From Candidatus Helarchaeota archaeon (GTDB lineage: Archaea; Asgardarchaeota; Lokiarchaeia; Helarchaeales; HEL-GB-A): 38,555 bases of DNA. Location of the stretch: positions 1-38,555 of the forward strand of contig JABXJU010000011.1 in assembly GCA_013375405.1 (NCBI GenBank). Direction: 5' to 3'. Below the pieces are notes generated by a model, which ran no database searches, was not told where the DNA came from, and worked only from the letters and a program-made list of their open reading frames with translations. The stretch's first letter is position 1. Every line of letters begins with the position of its first letter. The position numbers were made by a program, and so were the translations under genes. Shown in pieces: positions 18,135-26,272 of this stretch.

Positions 18135-18701
18135 ATGCCAGAAGTTTTAATTCATCTGCTCATACCCGCTGCCGCCTTAATTATTGCAGGATTTGACCGA
18201 AAAATAGTTCTTTATTTTGCCCCATTCGCAATGATTCATGATATTGATATATTTTTTGGGATTCATAGGTCCGGTTTTCATTCACTCCTCGTTCTTGGCC
18301 TAATTTCACTAGTTTTATTATTCTACACATTTAAATATAAACCCCAGTGGAAAAGTCATGCAATTATAATCTCGTTTCTTCTCCTTTCACATCCCCTCAT
18401 GGATTTGATTACAGGATACGTTCAACTCTTTTGGCCTTTTGATACCTATTTTTGGTTAGAAATAAGTGCTCCTACGCTAGACCCCATCACCACAGCAATC
18501 AATTTCAGTGCATTTTATGTTATTTTCCACATTTCACCACCTCAAGATATAACGCCTGCAGTAGAACCAATGCCTCTTTTTGAGAATCAAGGTTTAATAG
18601 CGATTATTTTAATTGGGCTTGCTATGACTTATTGGCTTATTAAATCACGGAGGTCAGAGGAACAACAAAATCACACCACAATCCGACCAACGGAGGAATA
18701 G
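18135..18701 (+). CDS. Membrane-bound metal-dependent hydrolase, YdjM/DUF457-like
   Basis: A 188-aa polytopic protein with the YdjM/DUF457 pattern of conserved acidic and His residues at the membrane interface. These are HDID (His35, Asp36, Asp38), HRSGFHS (44-50), SHPLMD (85-90) and the LFWPF motif. Family members are predicted membrane hydrolases; the substrate is unknown. About four TM helices precede a short C-terminal cytoplasmic tail. The ATG at 18135, placed after GGTGG at 18125-18129, is preferred to the in-frame TTG at 18117. It lies 88 bases after the giant permease and only 2 bases before the next gene's probable start, so it is likely co-transcribed with the glycosyltransferase. 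Confidence 0.72.
   Translation: MPEVLIHLLIPAAALIIAGFDRKIVLYFAPFAMIHDIDIFFGIHRSGFHSLLVLGLISLVLLFYTFKYKPQWKSHAIIISFLLLSHPLMDLITGYVQLFWPFDTYFWLEISAPTLDPITTAINFSAFYVIFHISPPQDITPAVEPMPLFENQGLIAIILIGLAMTYWLIKSRRSEEQQNHTTIRPTEE
18692..18696 (+). promoter_or_regulatory. Ribosome-binding site deciding a CTG start
   Basis: GGAGG sits seven bases upstream of CTG at 18704. The next in-frame start, TTG at 18713, would be 16 bases away. The peptide read from CTG (LKILLIPELDW) restores the first beta-strand of the GT-B fold. Confidence 0.55.
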
Positions 18702-18703
18702 AC

Positions 18704-19903
18704 CTGAAAATTTTGCTTATCCCTGAATTAGATTGGATTACTGCCCTCCAAAATCGAGTCCATAAAATTTTTCACCGGTTAGCAAAAAACCATGAGATTC
18801 ATGTGATATATTTCGAACATGAACAAAGAGAAATAAAAAAATCTTATCGACTTAAAAATAATATTGTTTTGCATAAACCTCCAACATTATTCATGAAAAA
18901 TATGTTAATGTTTTATTTTTTAAATGCCTTTTCTATTTATTCATATCTTAACCGATTAATTCGTACTTATAAAATTCAAATTATTGTTACGACGAATTTT
19001 CTATTTGCACCTTTTGCTATTCGCGCAGCCAGAAAAAATTCTATCCCTATTGTCTTTGATTTAGTGGATTTTCAACCCTATCACATTAATTATATCACAT
19101 ACTTCCCATCAATTCTTAAAAATTTAGGGAATTCTTTACTTACATCTGTATTAAATTATGATATAAGTCATGCAGATTATGTAATAACAACAGGATTGCC
19201 ATTGTTTCAGTATATAAGACGAAAAGAGATAAAAAACGTAACTATTATTTCAAATGGAGTTGATAATACTCTTTTTAATTCGTCCCATGACGGTCGTATC
19301 ATTCAAAAAAAATATAATATAGCACCTCCAATTATTTGTTTTGTAGGTGCAATGGAATATTGGATCAATTATCCTCAGATTTTTCATACAATTTCGCTCT
19401 TACAAGAGGAATTTCCCCTTCTTCACTGTCTTTTCATTGGACCTTCAAGGCATTATGGAATAAATAAAATAAAACAAATGGCAGCTCAGTTTAATATTTT
19501 GAAGCATATTACTTTTACAGGACGGATACCATACCGTCAATTACCATCCTTTATTTGTGCAAGCGATCTTTGTATTCTTCCTTTTGTTAAAAATTATTTA
19601 ACACATTGTGTGATTCCTATGAAACTTTTTGAATATTTAGCATGTGGGCGTCCTGTAGCATCCGTTTCTCTCGCGGGAGTCAAATCTATCGCGCAAAATG
19701 CTATCTTCTATGCTGATACTCCCTTTGAATTACGTGATAGAATTCGTTATATACTTACAAATAAGCAGAAAATAAACGAAAAAATCCTCTTAGGAAAAAG
19801 TTTAGTCAAAAATTATAGTTGGGAGGACCTCACACATAAATATGAAGAAGTATTACAGCAGACATACTCTAAATGTTATATGAAAATAAAAAATAAGAAG
19901 TGA
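18704..19903 (+). CDS. Glycosyltransferase family 4-like (GT-B), probable CTG start
   Basis: A GT-B glycosyltransferase of about 399 aa. The N-terminal domain reads ILLIPELDW, IQIIVTTNFLFAPFAIRAA and PIVFDLVDFQP. The donor-binding domain has CFVGAMEYWINYPQI, FTGRIPYRQLPSFICASDLCILPF and KLFEYLACGRPVASV. The Glu of LFEYL corresponds to the second Glu of EX7E, while the first is not obvious, as in many GT4 relatives. The N-terminal strand is only complete if translation starts at CTG 18704; TTG 18713 is the conventional alternative. It abuts the YdjM-like gene. Function: addition of one sugar to a surface glycan or its lipid carrier; donor unknown. Confidence 0.82.
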   Translation: MKILLIPELDWITALQNRVHKIFHRLAKNHEIHVIYFEHEQREIKKSYRLKNNIVLHKPPTLFMKNMLMFYFLNAFSIYSYLNRLIRTYKIQIIVTTNFLFAPFAIRAARKNSIPIVFDLVDFQPYHINYITYFPSILKNLGNSLLTSVLNYDISHADYVITTGLPLFQYIRRKEIKNVTIISNGVDNTLFNSSHDGRIIQKKYNIAPPIICFVGAMEYWINYPQIFHTISLLQEEFPLLHCLFIGPSRHYGINKIKQMAAQFNILKHITFTGRIPYRQLPSFICASDLCILPFVKNYLTHCVIPMKLFEYLACGRPVASVSLAGVKSIAQNAIFYADTPFELRDRIRYILTNKQKINEKILLGKSLVKNYSWEDLTHKYEEVLQQTYSKCYMKIKNKK

Positions 19904-19920
19904 TTCTAGTCATAAAATTG

Positions 19921-20913
19921 TTATTGCAGTTGCTGGAGTCTTCGATTTCTAGAGATATTTCGAATATATGACCATAGTTTCAATTTCATTTTTTTGGCAT
20001 CTTCGAATTTTTGCTTTGAGAGTTCCTGTAAATGCTCTCCCATTATTTCTATAATATTCTGATTATGCCCAGCTGCATCAAAAATCGTAAATACACCAAA
20101 AAATTCATCATTTTGCAGAATAGGGACTGCTTGAATGCCTGTTTCCATCATAAGATCGACTACTTCTTCAATGGGATCATTTGAATCTACTTTAACAACA
20201 TCTTTGGTCATTACATCTTTTACTTTAATAAGTAGTGGGTCTTTTCCTTTCAGAATCACCCTATTTAGAATATCATCTTCGTCAAGAACCCCTATTGGCT
20301 TTTTATCCTCAAGTACATATCCAATTAAAATCCTCGGACTAGCTGAAAGTTTCTTCGCTGCTTCTAATATTGTTTCTTCTTTGCGTAATATGGCATATTC
20401 ATCTTGAAGATTTTCTTCAGTCTCGATAATTTCGCCATCTGTTGGAATTCTTTTGGCGGTTTCTATTATTTCCTCTATCTCAGGCAAAAATCCTTGAAGT
20501 AATTCCAAAATCTCAGTTTTTTTGGAATATATATCCTTAATTTCTTTTCTGTCCGTTTCTCTTGTATAAAATGCCATATACGCCCCATCAGTTTCTTTTA
20601 TTGTATCAATTATTTTCTCAAGCACCTCCTCAAATACAAATAAACGATTAAAATCTTCTGAAATGAGGACGATGCTTAATAACAACATCTCCACTTTACC
20701 ACGAGCCCACTCACTTGGAATCTTGGTATAAATATTTGAGGTTTTAAAATGCGGAGAGGATACATATACGAAGAATTTGAGGTCGATAAATTCTGAAATA
20801 TTTAAAAGACTATTAACATACTCTTCAATATCTTCTTCTGGGGGCTTTGGAACGGTACATAGCGTCTGTGGTCCCATTATGGTATCAAAATACGATAGAT
20901 TAATGTATATCAT
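19921..20913 (-). CDS. Longin-like N-domain plus CBS-pair protein
   Basis: Residues 1-125 begin IYINLSYFDTIMGPQTL and contain EWARGKVEMLLLSIVLI, a strand-helix pattern resembling longin/roadblock-type domains. Residues 170-285 form a CBS pair. The first repeat (RKEETILEAAKKL ... PIGVLDEDDIL) is followed by KVKDVMTKDVVKVDSNDPIEEVVDLM and QAVPILQNDEFFGVFTIFD, a classic second CBS motif. CBS pairs bind adenine nucleotides or SAM and act as energy or ligand sensors. A basic helical tail ends the protein. It is cytoplasmic, with no TM segment. It is divergent from the unknown gene at 21044 and convergent with the GT4 gene. The CBS call is firm; the N-domain assignment is an inference. Confidence 0.78.
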   Translation of the reverse strand: MIYINLSYFDTIMGPQTLCTVPKPPEEDIEEYVNSLLNISEFIDLKFFVYVSSPHFKTSNIYTKIPSEWARGKVEMLLLSIVLISEDFNRLFVFEEVLEKIIDTIKETDGAYMAFYTRETDRKEIKDIYSKKTEILELLQGFLPEIEEIIETAKRIPTDGEIIETEENLQDEYAILRKEETILEAAKKLSASPRILIGYVLEDKKPIGVLDEDDILNRVILKGKDPLLIKVKDVMTKDVVKVDSNDPIEEVVDLMMETGIQAVPILQNDEFFGVFTIFDAAGHNQNIIEIMGEHLQELSKQKFEDAKKMKLKLWSYIRNISRNRRLQQLQ

Positions 20914-21043
20914 TTTGAATCTACCTAAATTCGCTTTTTCTTTTGTATTAAAAGATAAAAATTAATTAATTTTTCCAAATAATAATATATCATTAATTTT
21001 TTGGGATTAATATAAATCTCGATTAGGAGTTCGGATTCTAATC

Positions 21044-22210
21044 ATGGACATAAGTGAAACAAATCAATTGCTAAGACAGCTAAGTAAAACTTTTGACAAT
21101 TTATTCCAAAAGAGATTAATCGTTGAATCAAAGATCTTTCCTGTGAATGAATACATAATAATTGCCTGCCTGAATTCGTATGCAAAATTTTATCAACAAT
21201 TGAAAATGGTCAGTGAAAAAATTTCACCAGAAGAAATTGGGCAAAAAGAAAAAAAATTATTCACCGAAATAACGCCACTTCAAATTTTTGATGCTCAAAT
21301 GTTTCCACTTTTTGGAAGAACAGTTTATTATTGCCAGCATGGGAACGATTCGAATTGTGAATCTCTCGAGAAATTTCAGGAAATTCAGTATATCCTAGAA
21401 TTTTGGAAGCGGTTAGCCCAAACCTATTACGGGACAGGTGCGTTGACCATTGAAGAGATGGATGGAAACGCTAGAGTTTTGCCAAAAAATGATCTAAAAT
21501 TTATTAAACAACAATTATTTACTCCAGCTAAAAGTGAACTTACTAAAATTAAACGAACTTCCGCTCAGCTTGAAGTATTTTGTTTTATGGATGAATGTGA
21601 AGCTCGAATGAAAATAAGTGATCATGGTCCATATGAGATGGATAACGGAGAATTATTGATTGTAAGAGAAATAATTCGCCTAAATGATGGGAAAAATCCT
21701 CAATGGCCATGGTCAAATACAAAAGCAACTGCTCCTACCACCGTTATCGCATTTGCCTTTACTCTTAAAGATATGAATAGAGTTTGGTTTAATGATTGGG
21801 GGACATTATTCACAGATCCTGTTGATTACAGCAAAAAAATCACTTCTGCCGCAATAATTACTCAAGAAAAGGGAAAAAATAAAGCATTAGGGTTAGATGA
21901 ACTAAAATTGTTTGAAGACTACGCTCAAAATGCCCTTGTAGAATTATATCGAAAAATGACTAAGTGGAGTAGGGCTGAAAAAATAGAAGCGGGTGCGTTA
22001 GTTTATAATAAAAATTTTGATCGCTTCACAAATTTAGTAGGGATTACAGACCAAATAGATTGGGACTTGACAGAAGAAATTAAGCAGCATGAATATAAGG
22101 ATCTTGTTAATAAAATTGGAAAAAGCGTTTATGGACCCTTAACTTGGATAGTTCGCGGACCAAAAGCAAAACTAAAAAATCCTACCTTCTTTTTGCGACC
22201 TCTTAAGTGA
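21044..22210 (+). CDS. Hypothetical protein, 388 aa
   Basis: Not recognised. It is soluble, with no signal or TM segment. The N-terminal 110 residues are helical (LLRQLSKTFDNLFQKRL) with a Cys pair in YYCQHGNDSNC. The middle has CFMDECEARM followed by a mixed alpha/beta region, IVREIIRLNDGKNPQWPW. The C-terminal third contains VIAFAFTLKDMNRVWFNDWG and ELYRKMTKWSRAEKIE. The many Trp and aromatic residues and normal amino-acid use support a real folded protein. GGAG about 15 bases before the ATG is a weak ribosome site. The divergent neighbour is the longin/CBS protein across 130 bases, so co-regulation is possible. Confidence 0.6.
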   Translation: MDISETNQLLRQLSKTFDNLFQKRLIVESKIFPVNEYIIIACLNSYAKFYQQLKMVSEKISPEEIGQKEKKLFTEITPLQIFDAQMFPLFGRTVYYCQHGNDSNCESLEKFQEIQYILEFWKRLAQTYYGTGALTIEEMDGNARVLPKNDLKFIKQQLFTPAKSELTKIKRTSAQLEVFCFMDECEARMKISDHGPYEMDNGELLIVREIIRLNDGKNPQWPWSNTKATAPTTVIAFAFTLKDMNRVWFNDWGTLFTDPVDYSKKITSAAIITQEKGKNKALGLDELKLFEDYAQNALVELYRKMTKWSRAEKIEAGALVYNKNFDRFTNLVGITDQIDWDLTEEIKQHEYKDLVNKIGKSVYGPLTWIVRGPKAKLKNPTFFLRPLK

Positions 22211-22270
22211 AAAAAATGATAATTGACAAAACATTCATAGTTACACGTATTAGTTACAATCGAAAGAAAC

Positions 22271-22771
22271 TTACCGCGGAATCCACTTTGAGGTCCGTTT
22301 TTTGTATTCGCGATATTCGTCGCCAAACATTTCCTCGAGAACCTTTTCCTCGTAAGACGCCATCCTGTTATATATTATAATAACAACGATCCACGCCCCG
22401 AATGCAATTAATGACATGGTTAGAGTGATGAACGCCAAATGAATCAGTAGTATGCCAATGTACATAGGATGCCTTACTTGGTCGAAAACACCGTCTGTGA
22501 TCACGTGATTGGGGGCGTCATCTTCACCGCTAAATAGCGCATTATGCGATTTGATAATGAACAGAAGCGCGAATATTAAAATTAATATACATAAGCCTAC
22601 CGAAACATACCATGGTATGAAGAATCCTGGTAAGATACGTGTTGTTAAATTGAATACCATATCTAAAACAATTAAAAGTATGATTGCTAGTGCGCACCCA
22701 ATATGCAATAAATGCGCACGTGGCATCTCACGCTCTCTTTTTGCTTTTTTATTTTCTACCAAGTTCTTCAT
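22271..22771 (-). CDS. Isoprenylcysteine carboxyl methyltransferase (ICMT/PEMT)-family membrane methyltransferase
   Basis: A 166-aa membrane protein with TM segments at about 20-40, 52-73 and 105-134. The family signature is GVFDQVRHPMYIG (Arg100-His101-Pro102), which binds S-adenosylmethionine, and YEEKVLEEMFGDEYREYKKR near the C-terminus. Relatives methylate prenylated Cys carboxylates, phospholipid head groups or other lipophilic substrates; the substrate here cannot be deduced. The length is normal for the short prokaryotic members. It is convergent with the hypothetical gene that ends at 22210. Confidence 0.85.
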   Translation of the reverse strand: MKNLVENKKAKREREMPRAHLLHIGCALAIILLIVLDMVFNLTTRILPGFFIPWYVSVGLCILILIFALLFIIKSHNALFSGEDDAPNHVITDGVFDQVRHPMYIGILLIHLAFITLTMSLIAFGAWIVVIIIYNRMASYEEKVLEEMFGDEYREYKKRTSKWIPR

Positions 22772-22884
22772 CCCCTAATATGCTATAATAAATTTGATAA
22801 TTTAGAGTATAAAAAATAATGGTTTCATTTTGTAGAAGTGGGAGTATTACTATTCAATTGGTTTATTTGGAGAGGGTAGTGCTC

Positions 22885-23685
22885 TTAAGCGCGTCTATTA
22901 CGGCCGCGTCGAAAAAGATTTCGCAGTTCCCACATTATGGCAGCTCGATTAGTCATATTCAAAGGAGGGGTTTGTGGAGATGGATTATAAAACATAACTG
23001 ATGGATTTGGGACAAAAGTAGAATTGATATTGTTCAAAATAGAATTATTATCGTTTATATTAGCTGCCTGTAGGCGTTCAAGTTCCTGAAACATATGATC
23101 TTTTAGTTGTTGAATTATTTCAGGGGAGGTTGAGACGGGAGGTCGACAATATATACTTCGATTAATTTGATTCTTAACATGTACAGGTATTATATCATTT
23201 TCAAGGGCGATAGCCTTGGATAGCAGGAGGAAGTCCGTGGGACCTAAACCGACATTAGCCCAACCAGAACAGGTGTTCTCATGAAGTACAATACAGATAT
23301 GCCTCCTTTTATTGGGGCAATTCAAATCACATGCTAGACAATGTGATGGAACAAAATGAACGTTAGAATCGTTTAAATCGATCTCAAACATGCCATACTT
23401 TTTGTGAATGAATATAACTTGCATTGCCAGACTTACATGAAGGTCCATTTCATCTAAGATGGAATAGAATAGATTCTTATCACGATAAAGATGATTCATA
23501 GGGGGAAGATTAACATTTCTGTTCCTCGCGTGGTGCCTGACCGTATTTCTAATAATCTCTTGGAGGCGTAAATTATCCTCCTCAACATATTCATCTAGTT
23601 CTCTAAAATAATTCCCTTCCCAGATATTCTGAGGTTCATCAGTTTGGGAAGATGATCGTTCAAGACGCTTAAAAAAAGCTCGCAA
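22885..23685 (-). CDS. Hypothetical protein with a Cys cluster
   Basis: Not recognised; 266 aa, soluble. The N-terminal half is helical and charged. Residues 113-140 contain HCLACDLNCPNKRRHIC and a further Cys, giving Cys116, 119, 123, 131 and 139, a possible zinc or Fe-S site. The C-terminal 80 residues are low complexity, rich in Asn and Pro. The start is TTG at 23685; no ATG lies between it and the upstream stop, so the start is uncertain. Despite the weak start, the amino-acid composition and uninterrupted length support a gene. It is followed on the same strand by the ICMT-like gene, 113 bases downstream. Confidence 0.5.
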   Translation of the reverse strand: MRAFFKRLERSSSQTDEPQNIWEGNYFRELDEYVEEDNLRLQEIIRNTVRHHARNRNVNLPPMNHLYRDKNLFYSILDEMDLHVSLAMQVIFIHKKYGMFEIDLNDSNVHFVPSHCLACDLNCPNKRRHICIVLHENTCSGWANVGLGPTDFLLLSKAIALENDIIPVHVKNQINRSIYCRPPVSTSPEIIQQLKDHMFQELERLQAANINDNNSILNNINSTFVPNPSVMFYNPSPQTPPLNMTNRAAIMWELRNLFRRGRNRRA

Positions 23686-24018
23686 TTCCCGTTGAACTAA
23701 TCTATAAATAAGTTTTCTATTAGTTATCTCTGCTATGTAATCACCATTTCAAATTTACAATTTTATTAAATTTTTTTAAGAAAAAATACACTTCCTGCGA
23801 ATTCTTAAATAAATGGTGCCTTAAAAACCTTATAGGATTAGAATATTTCATTCAATTCAGAAGTTTGAAGTATTCTGTCAGAGTTTGGAGAGCTAATTAA
23901 TCAAGTGAGCTAGCAGGTAAATTTAAAATTGATATCTTAGGGGATCATGTAAAGATAAGATAATGATAGTAAAATAAGTGAAGAAAGAAAAAGAACGCGA
24001 TCTTGAAGGTGCTTTTTT
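23686..24018. other. 333-base intergenic region between divergent genes
   Basis: No ORF, RNA gene or strong repeat is visible. An A/T-rich block at 23761-23780 could hold a TATA box for the leftward gene. GAAGGTG at 24005-24011 is the ribosome site of the rightward PAP2 gene, seven bases before its ATG. Confidence 0.5.
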
Positions 24019-24774
24019 ATGGATTGGGCAAAAAGAATAGGTATTTTAGCTTTAGTATTGATAACTATCATTTTTCTCGCTACAATGCTTATTATAGGAA
24101 CAGGTAATCTCATTCTTGGAGATGAACAATTATTTATGGCTCTCAATCCAGATCATCCGACACCTTTTGATGAATTTTTCAAATTCTTTTCTACATGGGG
24201 TCCAGGAAAGTTTGGTTTAGGAATTTATTTATACCTAGGATTTGCCTTAACGCTTCTATTTCTTTCTCTTAAATATTCTACATTGCAACCAATGCGTTTC
24301 ATGCTATTATTGATAATAGTGAGTTTTATTGTTGGATATCTCGGGATATATTTGAGTTTAAATTTTATTATTGGACGAGACCGGCCTTTCATGAATCCCG
24401 TTCTTCTAAGTAATGCAAATTATCTATTCACTGACCCTGCAGAGATATTTTATGGAGCCAGTTTTCCTTCAGGGCATGCAACTACAGGTTTTATTTTTGC
24501 CACACCCTTCGTACTTCTCTTTAAAAAATATTGGATCCGTCTTTCTGCTATTATTTATGGGATTTTAATGGGATATGCCAGGATTTATCTTGGTGGGCAT
24601 TTCCCATTGGATGTATTAGTAGGTAGTTTGGTGGGCATTCTTAGCGTCTGGGTATGCTACATAATTTTTAAGAAATATGTGGTGCCAAGAGTGCCTTGGT
24701 TCCAATACATTGAGCCTGAAAAAATGATAGAAGAAAGCGATAAATATGAAGAAGAATTGGAAGATAAATTATGA
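24019..24774 (+). CDS. PAP2-family phosphatase (membrane lipid phosphatase)
   Basis: A 251-aa membrane phosphatase with about six TM helices. The three acid-phosphatase motifs are GRDRP (119-123), PSGH (150-153) and RIYLGGHFPLD (188-198), with His153 and His194 catalytic in the family. The Lys usually found seven residues before Arg122 appears to be Asn115. Relatives dephosphorylate phosphatidate, diacylglycerol pyrophosphate or polyprenyl pyrophosphates on the outer face of the membrane. With glycosyltransferase genes in the region, recycling of the dolichyl-type carrier is a reasonable inference. It converges on the DedA-like gene 53 bases away. Confidence 0.88.
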   Translation: MDWAKRIGILALVLITIIFLATMLIIGTGNLILGDEQLFMALNPDHPTPFDEFFKFFSTWGPGKFGLGIYLYLGFALTLLFLSLKYSTLQPMRFMLLLIIVSFIVGYLGIYLSLNFIIGRDRPFMNPVLLSNANYLFTDPAEIFYGASFPSGHATTGFIFATPFVLLFKKYWIRLSAIIYGILMGYARIYLGGHFPLDVLVGSLVGILSVWVCYIIFKKYVVPRVPWFQYIEPEKMIEESDKYEEELEDKL

Positions 24775-24827
24775 GGAAACGGAAAGTTATGTTTTAAAAA
24801 GAACTGAATAAAAGTAAGAGATTGGAG

Positions 24828-25622
24828 TCAAGAAGCAACCGTTTCTGGTTCAGGTCTTCCTTCCTCTTTTTTTACGTCTGTTTTACGTTTTTCTTGCTCT
24901 TTTTTTGCATATCGTTGGAATAATAGCCAGTAGACAAAGAGGAATACCAAACCTACAACAACTATGATTATTAAGATGATGTCAAATATGGTTTGCGTAA
25001 CTGAAGCAATAATACCAACACCCATACCGCAGTAAAAAAAGGCTCGTGGAACAGTACCCGCTAAGGTGCCATATAAGTAGTGTTTCACCTTCATATCTGT
25101 TGCCCCGGCAACAAGCGAAATGGGATCGTAGAAAATGACAGGTAATAATCGTCCAAATAGTACGGCCCATCCACCCCACTTCTGGAACCAGTTATCTACA
25201 AAATTCAAGTCCGATTCCCCAAGAAACTTAACAACAAGAGGGCGACCGCCCTTTCTGCCGAAGTAGAAAAGCATCAAGGCGCCTAATAAAGAAGCAACAT
25301 AGCCAATTATTACCGAGATTACCAATGCAATTCCAGTATTATATAATGCAGCAAAAGCAACGCCACCTGCTACTAAACAAAGTTCAGAGGGAATGGGAAC
25401 GGCAAGAGACTGTAAGACCATAATCCCAAAAAAGGCCAAACCTAACACAAATGGACCCCATCCTATAAAGGCTTCTATCCACCCAATTGTCGCCATTAAC
25501 AAAGTATGAACCGTATCGGAAAAGAAAAATAGAACTATTAACGCACCGATCGCAAGAATTACTAGGATCCAAAACATTGTTCCTATGGTTATCTTTTCTT
25601 CTTTTTCTGACAGAAAAATCAC
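24828..25622 (-). CDS. DedA/VTT-domain membrane protein
   Basis: A 264-aa VTT (SNARE-associated) domain protein. It has an N-terminal TM helix and the conserved re-entrant region VPIPSELCLVAGG. GRKGGR, WGGWAVLFGRLLPVI, ISLVAGATDMK and GTLAGTVPRAF follow in the family order. DedA relatives translocate polyprenyl phosphate or phospholipids across the membrane. The charged C-terminal tail (KKEQEKRKTDVKKEEG) is cytoplasmic. The GTG at 25622 overlaps a GGTGA ribosome-site sequence that would better serve CTG at 25613, so the start is uncertain by three codons. Facing the PAP2 gene, it could complete a lipid-carrier recycling pair. Confidence 0.87.
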   Translation of the reverse strand: MIFLSEKEEKITIGTMFWILVILAIGALIVLFFFSDTVHTLLMATIGWIEAFIGWGPFVLGLAFFGIMVLQSLAVPIPSELCLVAGGVAFAALYNTGIALVISVIIGYVASLLGALMLFYFGRKGGRPLVVKFLGESDLNFVDNWFQKWGGWAVLFGRLLPVIFYDPISLVAGATDMKVKHYLYGTLAGTVPRAFFYCGMGVGIIASVTQTIFDIILIIIVVVGLVFLFVYWLLFQRYAKKEQEKRKTDVKKEEGRPEPETVAS

Positions 25623-25721
25623 CTTTTATTCAAAGACAAGCTACTTCATTAATTAATATATTTTTTCATCTTTTCGCAAATATGAAATAGATATTAAATT
25701 CAATGGCAATTTTCAACGGCA

Positions 25722-25733
25722 TTTTTATAAATA
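25722..25733 (+). promoter_or_regulatory. Candidate TATA box for the NifU-domain gene
   Basis: TTTTTATAAATA in the 183-base divergent region lies about 75 bases before the NifU ATG. Other A/T-rich stretches closer to the gene (25757-25785) are alternatives. Confidence 0.3.
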
Positions 25734-25805
25734 ATGTTACGATTTGTAACATAAATATCAAAATATCCTTAATATTTCGAATTATTACAATAAAAGGTGA
25801 TGTGT

Positions 25806-26030
25806 ATGGCAACGGTTGAAGAAGTATCCAGTGTTCTAGATGAAATTCGACCCAGCCTTCAAGCTGATGGTGGCGATGTCGAGCTAGTTGGCATTGAGAA
25901 TGATGTTGTAAAGGTTAGATTAGTAGGGCACTGTGCAGGGTGTGCCTATTCAACGATGACTTTAAAAATGGGAATTGAAAGGCTACTCAAGCAACGAATT
26001 CCTTCAATCAAGGGTGTCGAATCAATATAA
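25806..26030 (+). CDS. NifU C-terminal-domain protein (Fe-S cluster scaffold)
   Basis: A 74-aa stand-alone NifU C-terminal domain. It has the family opening EVSSVLDEIRPSLQADGGDVELVG and the cluster-binding CAGC (Cys43, Cys46) in GHCAGCAYSTMTLKMGIE. Such proteins hold and deliver Fe-S clusters to client enzymes. The ATG at 25806 fits AGGTGA at 25795-25800 with five-base spacing; the in-frame GTG at 25797 overlaps that site and is unlikely. The gene is monocistronic, followed by T-rich sequence. There are no SUF genes nearby. Confidence 0.93.
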   Translation: MATVEEVSSVLDEIRPSLQADGGDVELVGIENDVVKVRLVGHCAGCAYSTMTLKMGIERLLKQRIPSIKGVESI

Positions 26031-26050
26031 TTGTCAATGCCCTCTAAAAC

Positions 26051-26057
26051 TTTTTTT
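26051..26057 (+). terminator. Candidate oligo-T transcription stop after the NifU-domain gene
   Basis: A run of seven T, followed by further T-rich stretches to about 26160, lies 20 bases after the stop codon. Archaeal RNA polymerase terminates on such runs. No hairpin is needed or seen. Confidence 0.35.
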
Positions 26058-26272
26058 CCAGGTTCAAAATAAGATTATTATATTTTTCTCTAATCAATTA
26101 TTTCTTTATTTTTTAAATTATTGCATAAATCCTATAAAATTCTCTAATTTCTTTTTATTAAGCTAAATCTTGTTTTATGTGCAACTCATTTTATTCGTTG
26201 TTTGTTAATTCAAAAGCTTTTAAAGAAATGAGAGATAGTTTTATTTTAATCTATTTGAAATGAGGATTTTTT

